From Cryptomeria japonica (lineage: Eukaryota; Streptophyta; Pinopsida; Cupressales; Cupressaceae), in contig NC_081411.1 of the NCBI RefSeq assembly GCF_030272615.1, positions 211,996,744 through 212,060,743 of the forward strand: a DNA stretch of 64,000 nt. Reading direction: 5' to 3'. The notes under the pieces are model-generated. The model searched no databases and had not been told where the DNA came from. It worked only from the letters and a program-made list of their open reading frames with translations. Made by a program: the position numbers and the translations under genes. Positions 58,200-64,000 of this stretch are shown here, one piece after another; the stretch's first letter is position 1, and every line of letters starts with the position of its first letter.

Positions 58200-60437
58200 C
58201 TTTGATCCTGTTGACTGAGATGATTGAGGTGCGCTCCCACTTGCACTAACTTCATCTTCATCATCTGCTCTTTCTTCTAAGTGGAATGTTGGTGTCATAT
58301 TTTGTTCTTTCAACTTCTGGTGTTGTACATCTATCCATATGCAACTGTACTCCAAGACTAGCTTCATTAATTCTTTCAAGTCATCAATTTCTATATCCGC
58401 CCATTTCAATTTGATCTCTTTATCTTCTTTGGCGTAGGCTCCTTGGAGATATCTACCACTGTCTTGCACTTGATCAGCTACATGAAACAACTTGCCTTCC
58501 TTGATGAAATCGAGAGGTAATCTGGAATACATCTTTTTTACCTCCACATCATTTTGAACGTTCATCCAATACTCTTCAAGATGCCACTGATGTCTATTCT
58601 TTCTTCCCAAAACTTCCTTCACATTGCCATATGGATCAAAGCAATCTCTAGTTGTGAATAGTTTGAGTGAATGTAGTGCTAATTCTTGCTCGGCATCTTC
58701 TGTTGCATCAATGGATGGGCATGATTCAATGGAATCTCCAAGTGTGATAGGGAAATAAATACCGGCTTTGTGCTTGTGTCTATATGCTTTGATGTATGCC
58801 AATAATTGTCTCGCCACCTCGAGTAGCACCACTCTATTCGTTGGGTAGCGCAGTAACATGTAGGGAGGAACAGGAGATCCTCGAATTATGATGTATGTGA
58901 ACTTCGAGAACTAGATGAACCACGCACCATGTTGTTCTACCAATGCTTTCACTTCTGGAGAGTCCTTGTTGTGATCCACCTTGAAGTTGCCTTGTGAAAT
59001 GCATAGCGAATGCATCACTCACCCTCCTGTAGTGTTGTTTTGATGGATGCTTAAGCTGTGGATAACAATCATATACCTTAATCTGTCCAGGTCTCCTTCC
59101 AACTATGCCTGTGTATGAATCCTAGACACTCAAAATTTCTTGCAATGGAGTATATGATGTACGAGCTCATATAGAACGTTCCGGTGCGCATTAGTCTCCT
59201 TGGGTGTTTATCAATGTTGTTGCTAATGAGTCTTGCCCAATTGATTGCCTTCTTGTCACATGTAGCAGTCATAATGAAGTAGAACATCCACTAATCAAAG
59301 TATGAAGCCCCATGTGCACCAACCAATCGATGGAGTAAGCTGATGAAGTATTTGTATTCATCATTGAAGTCTATTATGTGTAGTCTATCTGGCCACCTGC
59401 TTCTTCCCCCTCTACTCTTCTTCAACCAAAATTTGTCAATGATCTTCGCACAAGCATCTGGATCATCGTCATAAGCTGATTTAGCTCCTTCCCAGCTTAT
59501 GTAGATCATATCTTTGGGCTCAAGTAGATGGAATGCCTTGTTGATTGTTGTGTTCAAAAGATATGCAAGCACTGTTCCATCCTTCGCCACAATTCTCCTC
59601 GAGTCAGAGTCATAATGTTGAGCACATTCTACAATGAGTTCGTAGCATTGCACTACGGGAGGAAAGTCGGCTGCATTCATGATTCCGCTTTCGATCATCT
59701 TCTTGGCTGCAGCTATGGGTTCATTGATGTATGATGGGTGGCGGAACTTCTTGGTGTCAACCTTCCCGATATTAGTGTCTCCTACTTTGCTCCAATTCGA
59801 CGTGATTTTGCTTTCGAATGCACTCCCTTTCATATCTTCCTTGACGAGCGCTTGACGGGAGAGAGTCTTGTTTGGTTTAGGAGCCACCATCTCACTTATG
59901 AGAGATGTGCAAGTTAGAATAATGGTGATGCAATGAAGATTATTTTCTTAACTATGAAATGAGTTTTACACCTTAAATGCAAAATTGATTACTAAATAAG
60001 ACTGATTTGTCCATTGTATGCATTAGGAACGCCTGATTTACTTTAAGAAAATGACTATGAAACTCAAATCAAACCTGCTCCTGACTTTAGATCACTCTAG
60101 ATAATGCACGTACTTCTGATTTCTGAACTTCAACTTCAAAATCTAATTAATGAAGCAACTGCTAATGCTCAAGGGTTTGCTGTCTCTTTAATCTTCTACT
60201 GCTGTAGGATGAAATTCGCCCTTCAACCTGCCTAAATTTGCCCTTGAAAGATGCTGTTGCTGATCTTTTGTGTGAATTCGCTTTTATGAAGATGTTGCTG
60301 CTGATCCCTTTTAGAGTAAATTCGCCTTCTTGCTGATAAATTTGCCAATCTGCACTTTGAAATTCGCTGACTGCTGCTCGAGAGAGAGAAGGAATAATTG
60401 TTTGATTTGAAGTTGAAATGAATATTTTAAACCTTCT

Positions 60438-60530
60438 CTTATAGGCAATCAAGGTGAGAGGTTGTGTACTTTCCCATGAAGGCCGACTTTGCCATGAATT
60501 AAATTAAATCAAGAACTTACCTTGGCCGAC
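60438..60530 (-). promoter_or_regulatory. Promoter of the T2 PMD-type gene
   Basis: GCCGAC cores at 60482-60487 and 60525-60530 lie upstream (minus sense) of a CTATAAG box at 60438-60444, as in T1. A GGTAAGTT donor-like word occurs between them. The 550 bp to the ATG at 59890 is a leader with short open frames. Confidence 0.45.
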
Positions 60531-60589
60531 TTACCTCTTGATTAATTTCGAATTTGTTTTAGACGCTTAAGTCATGCATTAGTTCATTT

Positions 60590-62060
60590 CAATACATCAT
60601 ATGAACTTCGCTCCATTTTGTCAACGCATAAAGTGCATTTTATGTGGAATTCGCTCCCAACCACCAGCTCATGAAGTTTTTTGCATGAAATTCGCTCCAC
60701 TTTCTTGATTCATGAAGTTTGCTCCCAACCCTGAAGTCATAAAGTTAGCCTTTGTAGAAATTCGCTCCAAATCCTCAAATCATGAAGTTCACTCTGATTC
60801 CTTAACTCATGAAGTTTCTCCAAATGTGAAATTCGCTCCAAATTGTGAGATCAAGAAGTTCACTCAAAAAACCCAACTCATGAAGATCAAATTCTCTCCA
60901 AAAGGCAAAGTCGTGAATTTCACTCCAAAAGTCTAACTGATGAAGTTGGAACTTCGCTCCAATTGCTTAACTCATGAAGTAGAAAATTTAGCTCCAAGAG
61001 GTGAACTCATGAAGTATAAATTTCGCTCCAAGATGTGAACTCATGAAGTATAAAATTCGCTCCAAACTTGCAACTCATGAATTTCATGTTCTCCAATTTG
61101 CTTCATTCCTTTATTCCCAACTTCACTTATGAAGGCTTGAAAATGTAATTCGCTCCAATCTCCTTGTCCATGAATTTAGCTCCAAAAGTCCAACTCATGA
61201 AGCAGAAAATTTCGCTCCAATTGCTCAACTCATGAAGTATAAATTTCGCTCCAAGATGTGAACTCATTAAGTATAAATTTCACTCAAAAATCTCAGCTCA
61301 TGAAGTTCACTTGGAATTGAATCTATTCAATGCAATTATTATCAAACATCCTTCATCTCTCTTTCATCTATACTCATGTAGGCTCACTCATGTATGCTCA
61401 TTGATCAAATTCGCTCCTAGGTGGCAAGTCATGAAGTTCGCTCCAAAAGTCTAACTCATGAAGTATAAAATCCGCTCCAAAAGCTCAACTCATGAAGTTC
61501 CCTCCAAGATGTCAACTCGTTTAGTTCGCTCCTAAAGGAAAAGTCATGAAGTTCGCTCTTGAGTGTTTGATCTCGAAGTAGGCGCTCTTTAAATTTCCCT
61601 CATTCTTCCATTTTCAACGTGAAGAAGTTCACTCCAACTCTCTCAACCATTAAGTTCACTCCAAAACATGAACTCACGAAGTTCGCTTGTGAATGCTTGA
61701 ACATGAAGTCAGTCATGACATAAGAAATGAAGTGAAGTTCGCTCCAAATCTCTTTATCTTTCCATTTCGCTCATGAAGCCTTGAAGGTGATATTCGCTCC
61801 AATACCCCAACTCATGAAATTCACTCCAAAAGTGCAACTCATGAAGTTGGAAATTCGCTCCAAAAGGTGAACTCATGAAGTAAGAGTTCTCAAATCCTTC
61901 ACTTCATTTGTTTATTGCCAACCTCATTTATGAATGCTTGAAAGTGAAGTTCACTCCAATCTCCCCATTCATGAAGTTCGCTTCATATCCTTCAAGCATA
62001 AAGTTCGCTCCAAATCTCTCACTCATGAAGTTCGCTTCAAGTTATGAACTCATAAAGTTA
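60590..62060. repeat. Array of TTCGCTCCAAA / CTCATGAAGT units
   Basis: Dozens of degenerate units of about 30-36 bp, each with (A)TTCGCTCCAA and AACTCATGAAGT. It occupies the place of the hairpin array of T1 and shares the TTCGCTC arm but not the palindrome. Reading frames (60712-60936, 61908-62141) merely translate the repeat. Confidence 0.75.
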
Positions 62061-62387
62061 AAACCTAGAGAAGACTTAGACATGAGGCAGATTACAGATG
62101 AACTTATTGATCATTTTACTGCACAAGAGTTCAATCCTTAGAACAACTCATTCAAACACTCGAACTTCATACTTACATTAATTCTCAAACAAGAGATTCA
62201 AGGGAAAATTATAACAATTGGAGCTTACCTACAACCTTGGACTCTTGGATTGTCACTACTAGCAATTTCTAAGCTCTTTAGCTACACTCCTAATTGACTA
62301 ACATGACATGCAAACCCTATAAACTCGCTCATTCCATCCTCCAAAAGGAGAGAGAGACTAGACTAAGAGGCTATGACTTGAAAAAAA

Positions 62388-62435
62388 AAGGGGGGTCCCC
62401 ATTTTGATGGGGCAATGTGTGAAATGGTCACAACA
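62388..62435 (-). repeat. Conserved 5-prime terminus of T2
   Basis: Minus strand TGTTGTGACCATTTCACACA, TTGCCCCAT, then ATGGGGACCCCCC. Same plan as 18105-18151. Confidence 0.75.
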
Positions 62436-62447
62436 CTACCCATAACA

Positions 62448-63366
62448 ATGAAGTACCATTATCAGGGCCAAGCCCATGCATCTAAATTGCAAGATCAGAT
62501 CATATGGGTAACTAATACTAAGGTGGGTCATATAGAGCTAAGAGATATCAGAACACAACTAGACAGGCCAAGGTTGGATGCTCCTTATAGGATAATCAAG
62601 AGGTCAATGCTAGTGGAGCCAACAGTTTTCCTACAATCCTTACAGGCCCCAGAATTCATAATGACTATTGCACAATTTTACATTGTTGACACCAAGAAAT
62701 GTGTAGATGACAAGGGCCAGATAATAATAGATCTATCAACAGACATGCTTGGTTTGGTATTCGGTATTCCCACTAGGGATGAAGTGATGTTGAATACTGA
62801 GGAGGAAGCTGCAGAAGTTTGGGATAAGGATACAACTACTTGTAAGAGACATATGAATGAACATTGGCTCCAAAAAGAAAGAAAGACGAGCTTAAAGGCA
62901 AATGATATATTGAGGGTTGACTTTAAGGAGCCACAAAGAGATTTAATAATCATGTTGAGCAAGGCCTTCGGCAAACTAGATTGCCGACATTTTCACCCGT
63001 GGATGTTCCAATACATGACCACTATCTTGATTGGAAAACAATATTATGAGTGGGCTCAAATATTATCAGATACATAACCAATTGGTTAATGTGCACAAAA
63101 CAAGGAAATTCTTCTTTACTTTTTATGTTATCTGGGTAGCTGCTCGGGCAAGAAAGTTCCTGGGATTACAAATGGAAGGGGAACTCAGAGGTGAAGAAGG
63201 ACAGAAGAAGTTGTGGGAGTATTATACTCAAATCCCTCTGAACAAAGCAAAGGCACTGTTGTCATTCTATGACACCCTTGGTCCATCAGCAAGAACCGAT
63301 CAAAGATATGTTCCACGGACCAGCGCGGCCCAAGTTGATCAAGGAGAGAAGAATGATGAAGTGTGA
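62448..63366 (+). pseudogene. Third, divergent PMD-type gene fragment
   Basis: Open from ATG 62448 to 63077 and, after a +1 shift near 63075, to the stop at 63364-63366. The first 210 residues align with the N-terminal part of the T1 and T2 proteins: KGQIIIDLS..MLGLVFGIP, WLQK, RVDFKEPQRDLIIML, FQYMTTILIGKQYYEWAQIL. It starts just outside the T2 terminus, so T2 may have inserted in or near it. It belongs to another branch of the family. Function unknown. Confidence 0.55.
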
Positions 63367-63389
63367 AGTGTTGCATAGTCCGGAGGAAG

Positions 63390-64000
63390 TTCCTCCCTTG
63401 GCCTTTTCTTCTTCCCCAAAATTTTTGGAACTTCCGGAACCCCGAGGTTCCGAAGTTCTTTTCTCTTTGCCCTTGTCTCTTTCCCTCTTCCTTTTCTAGA
63501 ACTCCAAAACCTCGAGGTTCCGAAGTTCTTTGCCTTAGTTGCTTTTCTTCCTTCTCCGGAACTCCGAAATCTCGAGGTTCCGAAGTTCCCATCCTCTCCT
63601 TAGCCTTTCTCCCTTTTTCCCCGAAACTTCGGAACCCAAAGGTTCCAAAGTTCCTTGTCCCTTTTCTCCTTCCCTCTTCGGAACTCCGGAACTTCCTTTT
63701 CTTCACCTCTTCTCTTAAGCATCTCCTTTGCCCGGAACTCCGGAACCCCCAGGTTCCAAAGTTCCCCTTCTCTCTTTAACCCTTTCCCTTTTCGGAACTC
63801 CGGAACCCTGAGGTTCCAAAGTTCCTTCGCGCAGTTCCCCGGAACTCCAAAAACCGAAGGTTCCGAAGTTCCCTTCCCTTGCCTTTCCCGGAACCCCGGG
63901 GTTCCAAGGTTCCCTCCTCCCTCTTCTTCCTTCTCCTCGGAACTCCAAAACCCCGAGGTTCCGAAGTTCCTTCCCCTTTTGCCTTCTCTCTCTAGTTCCT
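63390..64000. repeat. Second hairpin array (GGAACT...AGTTCC), cut by the window edge
   Basis: Nine or ten copies of an imperfect palindrome with arms GGAACT.CGGAACC and GGTTCCGAAGTTCC around a CCGA-like centre; the right arms lie near 63444, 63514, 63574, 63641, 63752, 63811, 63860, 63900 and 63956. Spacing is about 50-70 bp, filled with C/T-rich DNA (CTTTCCCTTC type). Different sequence from the TTTCGCTC hairpins but the same design. Open frames on both strands here result from the repeat. Confidence 0.8.

Larger units (their letters stand above)
54562..59890 (-). pseudogene. PMD/plant-transposon-type protein, second copy, broken
   Basis: Begins at ATG 59890 and ends at the stop 54562-54564. 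Pieces: 59890-59291 (stop TAG at 59291, where T1 has the codon before a Trp), 59287-59078, a frameshifted stretch to about 58860, then open to 58209; then 57296-56631 and 55370-54562. About half of the aligned residues equal those of the T1 gene by eye. Shared landmarks: IESGI..AADFPP, ..HIIDFNDEY, RYPTNRVVLLEV, IDVQHQKLKEQN, WLKERL, KATKMSKVIRDE, LGPLTSEQA, LLQWS, FIEYARKE. Removing the hAT element with one target copy (903 bp) keeps the frame. A TAG stands at 56631-56633 where T1 has Trp. Function unknown. Confidence 0.7.
53877..62435 (-). mobile_element. T-unit T2, carrying a second PMD-type gene
   Basis: On the minus strand it starts at 62435 (TGTTGTGACC plus the CCCCAT/ATGGGG hairpin), followed by a short-repeat array (62060-60590), promoter (60530-60438), the PMD-type gene (59890-54562), telobox, TATA box and part of the conserved tail. 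It stops at 53877 about 400 bp short of the CATCAACA end. Same order as T1. It has received a hAT element and a solo LTR within the gene. Confidence 0.55.

Noticed and set aside
63185-63948. Open frames rich in Pro/Phe/Ser or Glu/Gly/Arg
   Set aside because: Both strands of the GGAACT hairpin array are open because of the repeat itself.
1-64000. tRNA or rRNA genes
   Set aside because: No sequence with a tRNA fold or conserved rRNA core was noticed; tRNA-like words are the retroelement priming sites only. A tRNAscan run would settle it.

Overview
The window looks like intergenic DNA from a plant with a very large genome, probably a conifer or other gymnosperm. The evidence is deeply nested LTR retrotransposons, plant-type priming sites (initiator Met-tRNA and TGGCGCC types), plant telobox palindromes, AT-rich sequence and almost no intact genes. 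The species cannot be fixed from the sequence. No complete host gene, tRNA, rRNA or CRISPR array was found. Nearly all protein-like sequence is broken transposon coding sequence.

The backbone is a family of large repeats that I call T-units. They begin TGTTGTGAC followed by a short hairpin (CCCCATT/AATGGGG) and end ...CATCAACA. Four of the five also show the 3-prime module of about 1 kb, with a palindromic double telobox 60-65 bp upstream of a TATA box. Between the ends they carry different cargo: arrays of short spaced repeats, and in two cases a long PMD/transposon-type reading frame. Copies: T4 (1-1356, minus, cut by the window edge), T0 (5170-17636, minus), T1 (18105-26752, plus), T3 (33992-44241, minus) and T2 (53877-62435, minus, 3-prime end lost).

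Layout. 1-1356 is T4. An LTR-like repeat D (2361-27089) hosts T0 and T1 head to head. T0 carries a 175-bp-period hairpin array split by a nearly complete Copia element (8467-14668, target duplication AGGGT) and by a GC-rich, hAT-like insertion (about 14765-15533). T1 carries a related array in the opposite orientation, a promoter with two GCCGAC cores, and a 1,090-codon reading frame with five premature stops. 27090-33991 has no clear gene except one possible exon. T3 is interrupted by repeat E (35052-36595) and a Gypsy-type element lacking reverse transcriptase (37139-42972). 44242-50358 holds an unknown acidic reading frame and decayed Gypsy integrase and Copia RNase H pieces. 50359-53876 is a three-level nest of one LTR-like family. 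T2 has a second copy of the PMD-type gene, broken by a hAT element and a solo LTR. 62448-64000 has a third, divergent gene fragment and a different hairpin array.

The most notable point is the T-unit family: conserved termini and promoter with exchangeable cargo, including a large gene that appears to lie inside an LTR-like unit, and regularly spaced hairpin arrays whose sequence differs between units while their architecture is kept. All target duplications and repeat boundaries were read by eye; no alignment or database search was run.
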